Part shown: one piece after another, positions 14,117-22,106 of the stretch
How positions within the stretch are numbered: the stretch's first letter is position 1
Layout: each line of letters opens with the position of its first letter
Assembly: GCA_900539845.1 (NCBI GenBank)
Contig: UQDP01000019.1
Coordinates: 1-34,199 of the forward strand
Length of the DNA stretch: 34,199 nucleotides
Direction of reading: 5' to 3'
Source: an uncultured Oscillospiraceae bacterium
GTDB taxonomy: Bacteria > Bacillota > Clostridia > Oscillospirales > Acutalibacteraceae
Program-made: the position numbers and the translations under genes
The notes under the pieces: generated by a model
Database searches by the model: none
What the model saw: the letters and a program-made list of their open reading frames with translations, nothing else
Told to the model about the DNA's origin: nothing

Positions 14117-14656
14117 ATGATGAAAAACAAAAAACTGATGTTCCTTGTGCAGGCGGCAGTGATCGCCGCCATGTACGCCGCGCTCACTTATGCGCAGAAT
14201 TTCCTTCTGCCCGGCACAACTTCGGCAGCGGTCCAGTTCCGTGTTTCGGAGGCGCTCAATATTCTTGCGCTTTTCACACCTGCCGCGATTCCGGGTCTTA
14301 CCATTGGGTGTGTGCTGTCCAATATTTACAATATCGGTTCCGGGCTTCCGCTTGATATGATATTCGGTTCGCTTGCCACTCTGGGCGCTGCGGTCTGCAT
14401 TTATCTTGCAAGGAATATGAAGATAAAATCATATCCCTTGCCTGCAATGCTTATGCCGGCAGTGTGGAACGGCGTTATAGTCGGCTGGGAGATAGAAACG
14501 TTCTTTGTCGAGGGCGATTTTATTTTTGCGGATTTCCTTTTGCAGGGCGGTCTTGTAGCTCTCGGCGAGCTGGGAGTGATGCTCGTTTTGGGAACGGTAC
14601 TGTACTACATAATCATCAAGCGCGGTCTGGATAAAAAAATTTTTTCCGTGCTTTGA
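14117..14656 (+). CDS. queT: QueT-family transporter (ECF S component for queuosine precursor)
   Basis: This 179-aa membrane protein is a QueT-family (DUF988) S component, expected to bind a queuosine precursor such as preQ0/preQ1 and to work with the shared ECF energising module. Family landmarks are QAAVIAAMYAALTYAQNFL, the stretch VQFRVSEALNILALFTPAAI, GCVLSNIYNIGSGLPLDMIFGSLATL, and the WNGVIVGWEIETFF loop. There are five to six hydrophobic spans. AAGGAG lies 8 nt before the ATG. The leader has features of a preQ1 riboswitch, which would repress translation when the ligand is present. No queuosine synthesis genes are in the window, consistent with salvage. Confidence 0.92.
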   Translation: MMKNKKLMFLVQAAVIAAMYAALTYAQNFLLPGTTSAAVQFRVSEALNILALFTPAAIPGLTIGCVLSNIYNIGSGLPLDMIFGSLATLGAAVCIYLARNMKIKSYPLPAMLMPAVWNGVIVGWEIETFFVEGDFIFADFLLQGGLVALGELGVMLVLGTVLYYIIIKRGLDKKIFSVL

Positions 14657-14691
14657 ATTTAAACGATCTTATTTAAAATATTTCGCTTAAA

Positions 14692-14945
14692 AGGTTTCGA
14701 GAAATCGAGCTGAATTTCGCATTTGGCAATTCGTAGGCGTACAAAAGTACGTTAGAATTGACAAAGGCGGAAAGCACAAACCCGCTCAAGTTGAGTACTT
14801 GAGCGGGTTTATTACTTTGTAAAATTCAAAACGGAGCGATGTGGGCATCGTTCCCTACAATTCAACATTTGTCAAACAAATTTGTTTTTTGTGCGGTTCA
14901 GCCGACTTTGTCGACAGCCTGAGCGCACCTTTTGGTGCGCTTTTT
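14692..14945 (+). repeat. Structured 233-bp intergenic repeat, copy A, with own terminator
   Basis: Positions 14692-14924 align without gaps to 29643-29875, with about 20 mismatches counted by eye. The element is a series of hairpins. A long imperfect one pairs GCATTTGGCAATTC with GAATTGACAAAGGC (about 14719-14769) around GTAC-AAAA-GTAC. CCCGCTCAAG/CTTGAGCGGG (14781-14806) follows, then GGAGCGATG/CATCGTTCC (14833-14854), and an A/T palindrome CAAACAAATTTG. It ends in CAGCCTGAGC, followed by a GCGCACC-TTTT-GGTGCGC terminator with six T. This accounts for nearly all of the 303-base gap between queT and the convergent DUF4363 gene; the first 35 bases (14657-14691) show nothing recognisable. Confidence 0.85.
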
Positions 14946-14946
14946 T
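14924..14946 (+). terminator. Terminator at the end of repeat copy A
   Basis: GCGCACC and GGTGCGC form a 7-bp stem with a TTTT loop and a six-T tail. Confidence 0.9.
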
Positions 14947-14959
14947 GATTGTATTTTTG

Positions 14960-15328
14960 CTACAGTATATTTGAAAGCGATATCCGCGAGTGGTCATAGA
15001 CCTGTTTTATTTCGCTTTTTGCTTCTATAAGCGCTTCGTTTGCGTCCTCGAGATTCAGGTCGTTCAGATCTTTGAGAGTTCCCACGGATATCTCGGCGCT
15101 GTGCAGAATCGCATGGTCCATAACATAAGAGGCTTTGTCTTCGAAATCTATCCACATCTCTTCTATCTCATCGCAGTACGCCTTTTTTTCATCAATATCC
15201 TGCGCTTGGATAGCCGTATCAATATGGTCAATGATTTCGCCGCAGTCATCGTAGATCATGGTCTGCTCAACTACGCAAAGCGCGACTGCCGCCAGTATGA
15301 ATACTGCTGAGAACCAAAGTCTTTTCAT
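14960..15328 (-). CDS. DUF4363 family protein
   Basis: This 122-aa protein has one N-terminal membrane or signal-anchor segment (RLWFSAVFILAAVALCVVEQ) and then a mostly alpha-helical, acidic domain (DDCGEIIDHIDTAIQAQDID and the following helices). It matches the DUF4363 family, whose members are small clostridial proteins commonly encoded next to DUF421 membrane proteins. Its ATG overlaps the stop of the DUF421 gene by one base (TAATG), so the two are co-translated. The helical part probably lies outside the membrane. The pair is divergent from a gerA germination operon, which points to a spore-membrane role; the molecular function is unknown. Confidence 0.8.
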   Translation of the reverse strand: MKRLWFSAVFILAAVALCVVEQTMIYDDCGEIIDHIDTAIQAQDIDEKKAYCDEIEEMWIDFEDKASYVMDHAILHSAEISVGTLKDLNDLNLEDANEALIEAKSEIKQVYDHSRISLSNIL

Positions 15329-16005
15329 TATTTATTGCTCCTTTTCGGTATTATAAATATCTTTCCGTTGTCATCGATCGTGAGCAGCATGATCTCAGAC
15401 GCTTTTTTACCGCTTTGATTTGTAATGAGCTCTATTTCGCTGTTTTTTATCACATTCTGTCCAAAGTATTCGGTAACGGGTTTGCCGTCAACCAGAACGG
15501 GAATGGGAGTCGAGTTTTCATCAACGGTCAATTTGAGCTGCTTCGGTGTGACGGGAGCATCCTCTGCTTTCTGCAAAACGGAAACGGTGCCGTTCGTTTC
15601 CACAACGGCGTCCTGAACGCTTGAAATATCGAAATATCCTTTTTCACGCAGCGCGTCAGTCAGATCGTCGATCGTTATGCGCAGCCTGCGAAGCTGTTTT
15701 TCGTCAAGCTTTCCGTCCTTGATAACGAATATGGGCTTTCCCTGTATGATGTTTCTGAAGGCGATGCTCTTCATTGAGAGCGACGACGCTATGATCTCCA
15801 GCGAAACAAATATCATAATAGGTATGATCATATTGGTAAGCGGCATGGAGTTGTCCTGCAAAGGAATGATGGCAACCTGTGAAACGAGTATCGTTATAAC
15901 AAGCTCATGCGGCGTCATTTCGCCGATCTGCCTTTTTCCCATTATTCTGAGCGCCAGAATAACGGTAACGTAAATTATGATTGCTCTTATAAAAACTATG
16001 CTCAT
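15328..16005 (-). CDS. DUF421 (YetF-like) membrane protein
   Basis: This 225-aa protein has two to three N-terminal membrane segments (IVFIRAIIIYVTVILALRIMG and two more before residue 85). The cytoplasmic DUF421 domain follows, with the hallmark GKRQIGEMTPHELVITILVSQVA, RNIIQGKPIFVIKDGKL and LRRLRITIDDLTDALREKGYFDISSV. The C-terminal part (EIMLLTIDDNGKIFIIP) continues as in YetF relatives. ATG 16005 is chosen over ATG 16032 because GGTGA lies 6-7 nt upstream of it, and the longer form would run into the probable SigG promoter of the divergent gerA operon. DUF421 proteins YetF and YdfS and the 2Duf protein of Bacillus are spore-membrane proteins linked to germination and heat resistance, which fits this neighbourhood. 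Confidence 0.88.
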   Translation of the reverse strand: MSIVFIRAIIIYVTVILALRIMGKRQIGEMTPHELVITILVSQVAIIPLQDNSMPLTNMIIPIMIFVSLEIIASSLSMKSIAFRNIIQGKPIFVIKDGKLDEKQLRRLRITIDDLTDALREKGYFDISSVQDAVVETNGTVSVLQKAEDAPVTPKQLKLTVDENSTPIPVLVDGKPVTEYFGQNVIKNSEIELITNQSGKKASEIMLLTIDDNGKIFIIPKRSNK

Positions 16006-16006
16006 T

Positions 16007-16036
16007 TGAATCACCAAAAGTATTTTTTGCATAAGA
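16007..16036 (+). promoter_or_regulatory. SigG-like (forespore) promoter of the gerA operon
   Basis: TGAATC (16007-16012), 17 bp, then CATAAGA (16030-16036). Compared with the SigG consensus (TGHATR and CATnHTA) there is one mismatch in each box. The distance to the gerA ATG (about 50 nt) is suitable. No SigA-type promoter is evident here. Confidence 0.4.
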
Positions 16037-16086
16037 GACGGATTTATTGAAAAAATATTTTCAGAAAATAAAAATCTGGTGAGAAT

Positions 16087-17544
16087 ATGGAAACGATCTT
16101 TTCCTCCGTTGAAGATAATAAGAATAAAATGAAGAGCGCATATCAGGACTGCTCGGATTTTCTCCTCAGAGAATGTATCGTGGGCGGCAGCAAATGCTTG
16201 GTTTGTGTGCTGGACGGTATGATCAATTCACTCCAGCTTTCACAGATGATCATGAGTCCGCTCCTTAATTTTAAAGGCAAATGCGAAACTCCGGCAGAGC
16301 TTTTTGAGACCGTTAAGCTTAAAGTGGTCAATTCGCTGGAGATGAATGAGGCGGAGAATTTTGAGGATGTGTATTTTTTTCTCTCTTCAGGTTTTGCCGC
16401 CGTTTTTTTGGACGGAAACGCAAAATGCCTTGTTATGGGAATACAGGGCTTCGTTAAGAGAGCCGTTAACGAACCGTCAAATGAGGCGAATATCAAAGGC
16501 GCGAAGGAATGCTTTACCGAAACGCTGAACGACAATAAAGCAACGCTGCACCGCAGAATAAAATCGCCCGATCTCAAAATGAAACAGTTAAAAGTGGGCA
16601 ATTCCGTAAAGACTTCCGTTGTCATCTGCTATATGAAAGGCATTGCCGATATGCGCCTTGTTGCCGATGTGGAGAGCAGAATTATAAGCGCTCCTATCAA
16701 TAATCTGTGCGATTACGGCGAGCTTGCTTCTTTTCTTGACAGTGATGTAAAATCATATTTTACCGCAACGGGCAATACGGAGAGACCCGACACGCTTTGC
16801 TCCAAGCTGATGGAAGGCAGGGTCGCTGTGCTTGTGGACGGGTCGCCCTATGCCGTTTACGTTCCTTATCTGTTTACCGATTCTTTTTCAACGGTTGATG
16901 ATTATAATAACAGACCCTTTTACGCAACACTAAATCGTATATTAAAATACTTTTCATTCGTTATATCCGTTGTGCTGCCCGGTTTTTATGTGGCTGTGGG
17001 CACATATCATCAGGAGCTTCTGCCTTCATCACTGCTGTATACTGTTGCCGCGGCAGAGGCGTCAACACCGTTCTCGCTTATGCAGGAGGCGGTAATGGTG
17101 CTGATCCTTTATGAAATCATGAGAGAAGCAGGGCTTCGGCTTCCGAAGTCGATCGGGCATGCCGTGTCAATCATAGGCGCGCTGGTCATAGGGGACGCAG
17201 TCGTGAATGCCGGGCTCGTGGGTGCGCCGATGCTTGTTGTTGTGGCAGTCACGGCAATAGCCTCATACGTCATTTATCCTCTATATGAAAGTATTTCGGT
17301 TTTAAGGATAATCTTTATTCTGCTGGGCGGCTTTACGGGAATATACGGCGTGGTGCTCGGCGTCTGTATACTCTGCGTCAATATTACTGCTCTTAATCCT
17401 TACGGTGTTCCGTATTCCGCTCCGATTTCACCGCTCAATAAAAAAAGCATCGGAGATGTTTTCTACAGGGAAGACTGGAAGAAACTGCTGAAAAGAAATG
17501 TGAAAGTTCAGAATTTGCGGGGTGCGAATATTGAAGATCTATAA
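16087..17544 (+). CDS. GerA-family spore germination receptor, subunit A
   Basis: This 485-aa protein is the A subunit of a GerA-type germinant receptor in the spore inner membrane. The N-terminal cytoplasmic domain (about 1-285) includes CLVCVLDGMINSLQL, the GRVAVLVDGSPYAVYVPYLF segment and RPFYATLNRILKYFSF. The C-terminal half has about five membrane spans with the family's LPSSLLYTVAAAEASTPFS and the MREAGLRLPKSIGHAVSIIGALVIGDA core, ending in NPYGVPYSAPISP. GGTGAG lies 5-6 nt before the ATG. It starts the operon A-B-C, and its last codons overlap the start of the B gene. The forespore-type promoter at 16007-16036 fits its expected timing. Confidence 0.95.
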   Translation: METIFSSVEDNKNKMKSAYQDCSDFLLRECIVGGSKCLVCVLDGMINSLQLSQMIMSPLLNFKGKCETPAELFETVKLKVVNSLEMNEAENFEDVYFFLSSGFAAVFLDGNAKCLVMGIQGFVKRAVNEPSNEANIKGAKECFTETLNDNKATLHRRIKSPDLKMKQLKVGNSVKTSVVICYMKGIADMRLVADVESRIISAPINNLCDYGELASFLDSDVKSYFTATGNTERPDTLCSKLMEGRVAVLVDGSPYAVYVPYLFTDSFSTVDDYNNRPFYATLNRILKYFSFVISVVLPGFYVAVGTYHQELLPSSLLYTVAAAEASTPFSLMQEAVMVLILYEIMREAGLRLPKSIGHAVSIIGALVIGDAVVNAGLVGAPMLVVVAVTAIASYVIYPLYESISVLRIIFILLGGFTGIYGVVLGVCILCVNITALNPYGVPYSAPISPLNKKSIGDVFYREDWKKLLKRNVKVQNLRGANIEDL

Positions 17545-18568
17545 AAAAAACAGGATAGCGCCGCTGAACCTGTTTTTTCTGCTGTTTGTATCCAGAACTT
17601 TAATAAGCTTTACAGTAAGCAGCGCGGTTCTTAAAAGCCGATACTCGTTTGATTTGATTTACAGCGCTCTGATATCACTTGTTGTAACGATCATTGTTTC
17701 ACTGCCCGCTGTGATCATGACATCAAAGCAAAAAAATATACTTGATAATAAAATTTTAAGCTCGCTGTACGGTGCGTATTTTATTTTTTCAGGCGCAGTG
17801 AATATCTGTAAATTTGCGGTGTTTTCATCCACCGAACTAAATGAGAATGCCAAGATCATAGCGCTTGCGGGATTTATGATCATTGCCTGCGCATACGCCG
17901 CTTCGCTCGGAATAGAGGCAATCTCACGTTTCGGCTCTATGGTATTCGTATTAACGCTGATCGGTATTGTCGGAGTGATGATTGAGGGAGCAAGCGAATT
18001 CTCCCTTCTCAATATCTTTCCGATCACGCAGAATCAGACCGATAACATACTGATGAATATTGCTTTTTCGGTCTGCAGCACAAATGAGATCGTTCTGCTG
18101 ATAGCTCTTGCGCCCAAGGTGAACGGAGGTGTAAAAAAGCCGTTTTTGATTTCTATGTCCGCGGCTTATGCCGCCGTAATGCTGCTTATAGCTTTTGCAA
18201 TAGGCATACTCGGCGATACGGCGTCGCTTTCTTCCTATCCGTTGTTTGAGGTTGCCCAGATCTCAAAAATGGGTTCGGGAGAGCGTATAGAGGTCATATT
18301 TACTGCGCTTTGGATATTCGCGGCGTTTCTTAAGATAGCACTGTTTCTCTATTGCGGAGCGATATGCTTCGGCGGCAGATCGCACAATATGAAATGCGCG
18401 GCGTCGGGTCTTGCCATGTTTGCTGTTTCCGCGCTGATCCTTTACAGCAATGCGTTTGAGAGCAATCAGGAAGCGTTTTCCTATCTGCCTTTCATTGTGT
18501 TTGCGTTCGTTTTGCCGCTGCTTTATCTGATTTTCGGAAGGAAGAAAAGACAAGTTGAAGATATATAA
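17531..18568 (+). CDS. GerA-family germination receptor, subunit B (permease-like)
   Basis: This protein of about 345 aa is the B subunit of the germinant receptor, of the APC-superfamily spore permease family with about ten membrane spans. It probably binds the germinant. It opens with KIYKKNRIAPLNLFFLLFVSR, has a middle FSLLNIFPITQNQTDNIL loop and a basic end (GRKKRQVEDI). I favour TTG 17531, 6 nt after GGGGTG, over GTG 17522, which would use the same bases as its start. The C gene starts with TTG in the same context (TTGAAGAT), supporting this. It overlaps the A gene by 14 nt and the C gene by 14 nt, so all three are translationally coupled. Confidence 0.92.
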   Translation: MKIYKKNRIAPLNLFFLLFVSRTLISFTVSSAVLKSRYSFDLIYSALISLVVTIIVSLPAVIMTSKQKNILDNKILSSLYGAYFIFSGAVNICKFAVFSSTELNENAKIIALAGFMIIACAYAASLGIEAISRFGSMVFVLTLIGIVGVMIEGASEFSLLNIFPITQNQTDNILMNIAFSVCSTNEIVLLIALAPKVNGGVKKPFLISMSAAYAAVMLLIAFAIGILGDTASLSSYPLFEVAQISKMGSGERIEVIFTALWIFAAFLKIALFLYCGAICFGGRSHNMKCAASGLAMFAVSALILYSNAFESNQEAFSYLPFIVFAFVLPLLYLIFGRKKRQVEDI

Positions 18569-19676
18569 AATTATAGCCTGCTGTGCGATTGCCGCCTTTC
18601 TGCTTACAGGCTGCTCAAACGGAGAAAACCTAAAGGATCTGAGCGTTGTTGAGGGCATGGGTATAGATTATACGGAAAAAGGCATCAGCGTCACTGTTCA
18701 GAGTCTTAATCTTGCGAAAGAGGGCAACGGGGCGGAGGCGTTGTCCGGCAATATAACCATGAATACTTTCGGAGACGGCAAAAATATATCGGCCGCTGTT
18801 CAGAAAGTTGCCGAGAGCCTTTCAAAAAAACTGTTTTTCGGTCAGAACCAGATACTTGTTTTGGGAAGCGAGCTTGCGCGCAGCAATTTGAGCGACAGCT
18901 TTGATTATCTGCTGCGAAGCTCTGATTCCCGGCCCGATGTGGCGGTGTGTATTTCTGACGGTAAAGCCTCAGCGGCAATGGAAAGCAAGCAGAATGACGC
19001 CCTTGTGCCTGCGCAGGCGATCTCTCAGCTTCTTGAAAACGGTGAAAAAAACGGATTCGCAGCATATGTTACCGTTAATGAGATGCTGAATTTATATAAA
19101 GACAAAACCTCAGACATATATCTTCCTGTAATTACTCCTACCGACGAGAATGTTACGGTTTCCGGCATAGCTGTATACAGCGGCGAAAGGCTGGCAAATA
19201 TCTTGCCTGATTCACAGATAATGGGATTTTTGCTTTTAACGGACAAGATCGACGAGGGGTATTTTGAGTTTGAGGATGAGCAGTACGGCAAGATCGGTGT
19301 TGAGATCATAAGTTCTTCAACAAAAACAAAAGCATATTTAAAAAACGGCGCTGTGGTTTTTGATGCGGATATAGATGTTCAGCTTTCTATGGAAGAGCTT
19401 GAAAACGGAGTGGAGGCTGCTGTATCGGAGCAGGAGCTGAAAAGCATTGCACATTCGGCGGAGGAGAAGCTGAAGGAAAAATGTGCAGAAGCATTTGATT
19501 CCTGCGTTCTGTATTCCAGTGACTGCCTGAGAATAGGGGAGAATCTTGCAAAAAACAGCCCCGCCGATTATGCTGCCCTCAGTGATGACTGGGGCAGAAA
19601 TATCAGCAAGACTGTTCTTGATGTAAGCTGTTCGAGCAAGCTCAAAATCGTTAACGAAAACGCACGGGGTTATTAA
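18555..19676 (+). CDS. GerA-family germination receptor, subunit C (lipoprotein)
   Basis: This 373-aa protein is the C subunit of the receptor. It is a lipoprotein with signal peptide MKIYKIIACCAIAAFLLTGC, lipid attachment at Cys20 (LTGC) and the family's SVVEGMGIDYTEKGISVTVQ opening of domain 1. The later FFGQNQILVLGSELARS and RSSDSRPDVAVCISDGKA are typical of domain 1/2. The C-terminal domain (about 250-365) carries the helix EEKLKEKCAEAFDS seen in this family. The start is TTG 18555. It ends the operon; no hairpin terminator follows, and its stop overlaps the stop of a convergent 47-codon gene on the other strand. Confidence 0.94.
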   Translation: MKIYKIIACCAIAAFLLTGCSNGENLKDLSVVEGMGIDYTEKGISVTVQSLNLAKEGNGAEALSGNITMNTFGDGKNISAAVQKVAESLSKKLFFGQNQILVLGSELARSNLSDSFDYLLRSSDSRPDVAVCISDGKASAAMESKQNDALVPAQAISQLLENGEKNGFAAYVTVNEMLNLYKDKTSDIYLPVITPTDENVTVSGIAVYSGERLANILPDSQIMGFLLLTDKIDEGYFEFEDEQYGKIGVEIISSSTKTKAYLKNGAVVFDADIDVQLSMEELENGVEAAVSEQELKSIAHSAEEKLKEKCAEAFDSCVLYSSDCLRIGENLAKNSPADYAALSDDWGRNISKTVLDVSCSSKLKIVNENARGY

Positions 19677-19816
19677 GCGCTCTCCGCTTCGGAATCTGAA
19701 AAGATCGTTACAAGTTCCCTTGTGCTGCTGTTTGTTGTGTCCGTCAGGCAGGCAATTGCCGGAACGGAGAGCGTAAGCGCAAACAGTATGCAGAAAATGA
19801 TGAGCACTTTCTTCAT
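19673..19816 (-). CDS. 47-aa secreted peptide or lipopeptide (unknown)
   Basis: A short frame with an excellent ribosome site (AAGGAGG, 7 nt before ATG 19816) encodes MKKVLIIFCILFALTLSV followed by PAIACLTDTTNSSTRELVTIF and an acidic end (SDSEAESA). Residues 1-22 are a clear signal peptide with an AIA-Cys junction, so cleavage would release about 25 residues starting with the only exported Cys; the -3 Ala makes it a poor lipobox, so SPase I cleavage is as likely as lipidation. The gene converges on gerC, their stops overlap, and its 5' end lies in the region divergent from citrate synthase. I know no family. A signalling or spore-related role is speculation; translation is well supported by the ribosome site and the signal-peptide pattern. 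Confidence 0.65.
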   Translation of the reverse strand: MKKVLIIFCILFALTLSVPAIACLTDTTNSSTRELVTIFSDSEAESA

Positions 19817-19828
19817 GATTTCGCCTCC

Positions 19829-19858
19829 TTGACTTTAGTGGCTGAACTATTGTATAAT
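19829..19858 (+). promoter_or_regulatory. Promoter of the citrate synthase operon
   Basis: TTGACT (19829-19834) and TATAAT (19853-19858) are 18 bp apart. The -35 overlaps the ribosome-site region of the divergent 47-aa gene. Confidence 0.7.
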
Positions 19859-19905
19859 TATCTTTAGTTTACTATATTGGCAGGCAAACAAAAGGAGTGA
19901 TGTGA

Positions 19906-21276
19906 ATGTCATCAAAATATATTTCACCTATATCTATGGATGCGATTTCCAAATTATGCGGCGAACTTGAAAAAAATAATTCAATAAGACCGAGCGATTT
20001 TGAAAGATACCATGTTAAGCGCGGACTCAGAAATGAAGACGGCACCGGCGTTATGGCAGGACTCACAAGGATCTGTTCGGTAGAGGGATATTATATTCTT
20101 GACGGAGAAAAGGTTGCTAAAGACGGTAAGCTTTCTTACCGCGGTTATGATATCAACGACATTGTTCAAAACTGTGTGAGCGAGAACCGTTTCGGCTTTG
20201 AAGAGGTAGTATGGCTTCTGCTTTTCGGTGAACTGCCGACTGCCTCACAGCTCAGTTCGCTTTATGAGGTTATTGATGTATGCAGATTCCTGCCGGATGA
20301 TTTCATAGAGGACATGATGATCAAGAATCCTTCAAAGGATATTATGAATAAGCTTGCAAGGTGCATACTCGGACTTTATTCCTATGACGAGAATCCCGAT
20401 GATATCTCCGTGCAGAACGTACTTCGCCAGAGCCTGCAGCTCATAGCGCAGTTCCCGACGATCCTTACAGTTGCCTATCAGGTTAAAAGAAGGGCGTTTT
20501 ACGGCAAGACGATGTTTCTGCATCCCATCAAGCGCGGGCTTTCAACAGCCGAATACATACTTCGCCAGACAAGGGCGGATAAGACGTATACCGATGCTGA
20601 GGCAAAGCTGCTCGATATTATCCTTATGCTTCATGCCGATCACGGCGGCGGCAACAATTCCACCTTTGCCACAAGAGTGCTTACCTCCAGCGGAACGGAT
20701 ACCTATTCTGCGATCGCAGCCGGTATCGGATCGCTCAAAGGTCCTCGTCATGGCGGAGCGAATGTTAAAACAACGAATATGATGTATGAGATAATAGAGA
20801 ATGTTTCCGACCCCACGGATGAGGGGCAGGTAAAGGACTATCTTGCAAAGATCCTCAACAAAGAAGCAGGGGACGGACTCGGTCTGATCTACGGTATGGG
20901 TCATGCTGTTTATACGGTCTCCGACCCGCGTGCCGTTATCCTTAAAAACAGCGCAAGAGAGCTTGCGTATAATGCCGGATTTGAAAAAGAATTTAAAACA
21001 CTTGAAAATATTGAAAAAGTAACACCGGATCTGCTGCATGAAATTAAAGGCGATGATAAAGATATCTGCGCAAATGTTGATCTGTATTCTGGTCTCTGCT
21101 ATAAGGTGCTCGGGATTCCGGAGGATCTGTTCACACCGCTTTTTGCGGGCGCAAGAATCGTTGGCTGGTGTGCGCACCGTCTTGAAGAGCTTACTTCAAG
21201 CAAGCGTATCATAAGGCCTGCCTATAAAAGCGTTTCACAGCGAAGAGATTATACTCCGTTAGGAAAAAGAAAGTGA
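19906..21276 (+). CDS. gltA: Citrate synthase
   Basis: This 456-aa enzyme condenses oxaloacetate and acetyl-CoA to citrate. Key residues are His246 in HADHGGGNNSTF, His282 in GPRHGGANV, the GMGHAVYTVSDPR loop (His333, Arg343) and catalytic Asp392 in NVDLYSGLCYKVLGIP. The C-terminal AGARIVGWCAHRLEE is also conserved. An N-terminal extension of about 65 residues before the usual core (LTRICSVEGYYILDGEK) makes it longer than the common 370-430 aa bacterial enzymes and is typical of clostridial homologues. AGGAGTGA precedes the ATG. No aconitase or isocitrate dehydrogenase is adjacent. The stop overlaps the GTG start of a membrane protein gene. Confidence 0.94.
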   Translation: MSSKYISPISMDAISKLCGELEKNNSIRPSDFERYHVKRGLRNEDGTGVMAGLTRICSVEGYYILDGEKVAKDGKLSYRGYDINDIVQNCVSENRFGFEEVVWLLLFGELPTASQLSSLYEVIDVCRFLPDDFIEDMMIKNPSKDIMNKLARCILGLYSYDENPDDISVQNVLRQSLQLIAQFPTILTVAYQVKRRAFYGKTMFLHPIKRGLSTAEYILRQTRADKTYTDAEAKLLDIILMLHADHGGGNNSTFATRVLTSSGTDTYSAIAAGIGSLKGPRHGGANVKTTNMMYEIIENVSDPTDEGQVKDYLAKILNKEAGDGLGLIYGMGHAVYTVSDPRAVILKNSARELAYNAGFEKEFKTLENIEKVTPDLLHEIKGDDKDICANVDLYSGLCYKVLGIPEDLFTPLFAGARIVGWCAHRLEELTSSKRIIRPAYKSVSQRRDYTPLGKRK

Positions 21277-22103
21277 CAAACGACGGTTTCAGGCGGGGCA
21301 TACTTCTTGCCTTGGCAATGATCGTTTCGGTCGGTTCGGCGGTCTTCAGATGTGTGCAGCTGATTTTGTATACGGATACCGCAACGGGATATATTACTCT
21401 GGGCGGTGAGAACACGGTTGCGGTTTTTTATGTAAGTATATCAGCCGCCGCTTTGCTTTACGGTCTGTATTCTTTCAGTAAAAAACGTAGTGAGTGCCCT
21501 GAATATTTCATGCCCGGCAAGTCTGTGCTTTGGTTTTCCGCACTGTCGTGCATAGGGATGTTTTATGATTTTATTCATCAGTGCCTCAATTGCTATTATT
21601 ATATGTCTCAGACTGCGCACCCTGCAGCAAACAGGCTCGCAACGATGATAGCCTGCACGGTGTTCGCATTGTTCAGTTGTGTTTATTATGCTGTTATGTG
21701 TGAAGCATTCAGATCAAGCAGCTTTGATTACGGCAGGCTCTGGCCGCTTCGTTTTGCGCCTGTTATGTGGTTTTTATGTAATCTTTTGCTTGGGCTGACT
21801 GAACACAGCGATGTGTTTTATGACGTGGATTCCGTGCTCAAATATTTCACTGTTATTGCCGGTCTGCTGTTTTTTCTGTTTCTCTCAGGCATATCGGAGA
21901 ATGATCTGAGAAGACAGCGCTCGCTCGCTTTTTCGGGGTTTTGTTACGGCGCATTTTCGTTTATACTTTCATTTCCGCGCCTGATTGCTTTGGCAGCAGG
22001 TACGGGTCTGAACGCAGCGGATTATTCAGAAGTAACTTTTTTGTTCACAGGCATGTTTGCTTTCGCATTATCCTTTGAAATCTCGGCGCAAAAGAGGGCT
22101 TGA
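21273..22103 (+). CDS. Hypothetical multi-span membrane protein, about 7 spans
   Basis: I do not recognise the family. This 276-aa protein has about seven hydrophobic segments (around 8-28, 47-66, 83-102, 123-146, 158-175, 187-206, 220-240 and a last one at 250-270) and few charged loops. There is a short Lys/Arg-rich loop FSKKRSECPEY after span 2, and SENDLRRQRS before the final pair. The start is GTG 21273, which overlaps the citrate synthase stop (GTGA), so translation is coupled. The next gene, an AEC-family transporter, follows 3 nt after its stop. The three genes form one operon; a sensory or accessory membrane role is possible but not shown. Confidence 0.75.
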   Translation: MTNDGFRRGILLALAMIVSVGSAVFRCVQLILYTDTATGYITLGGENTVAVFYVSISAAALLYGLYSFSKKRSECPEYFMPGKSVLWFSALSCIGMFYDFIHQCLNCYYYMSQTAHPAANRLATMIACTVFALFSCVYYAVMCEAFRSSSFDYGRLWPLRFAPVMWFLCNLLLGLTEHSDVFYDVDSVLKYFTVIAGLLFFLFLSGISENDLRRQRSLAFSGFCYGAFSFILSFPRLIALAAGTGLNAADYSEVTFLFTGMFAFALSFEISAQKRA

Positions 22104-22106
22104 TTT

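Noticed and set aside
19906..20100. The long N-terminal extension of citrate synthase as a fused extra domain.
   Set aside because: The extension is short (about 65 residues), has no independent motif and I recall it as usual in clostridial homologues.
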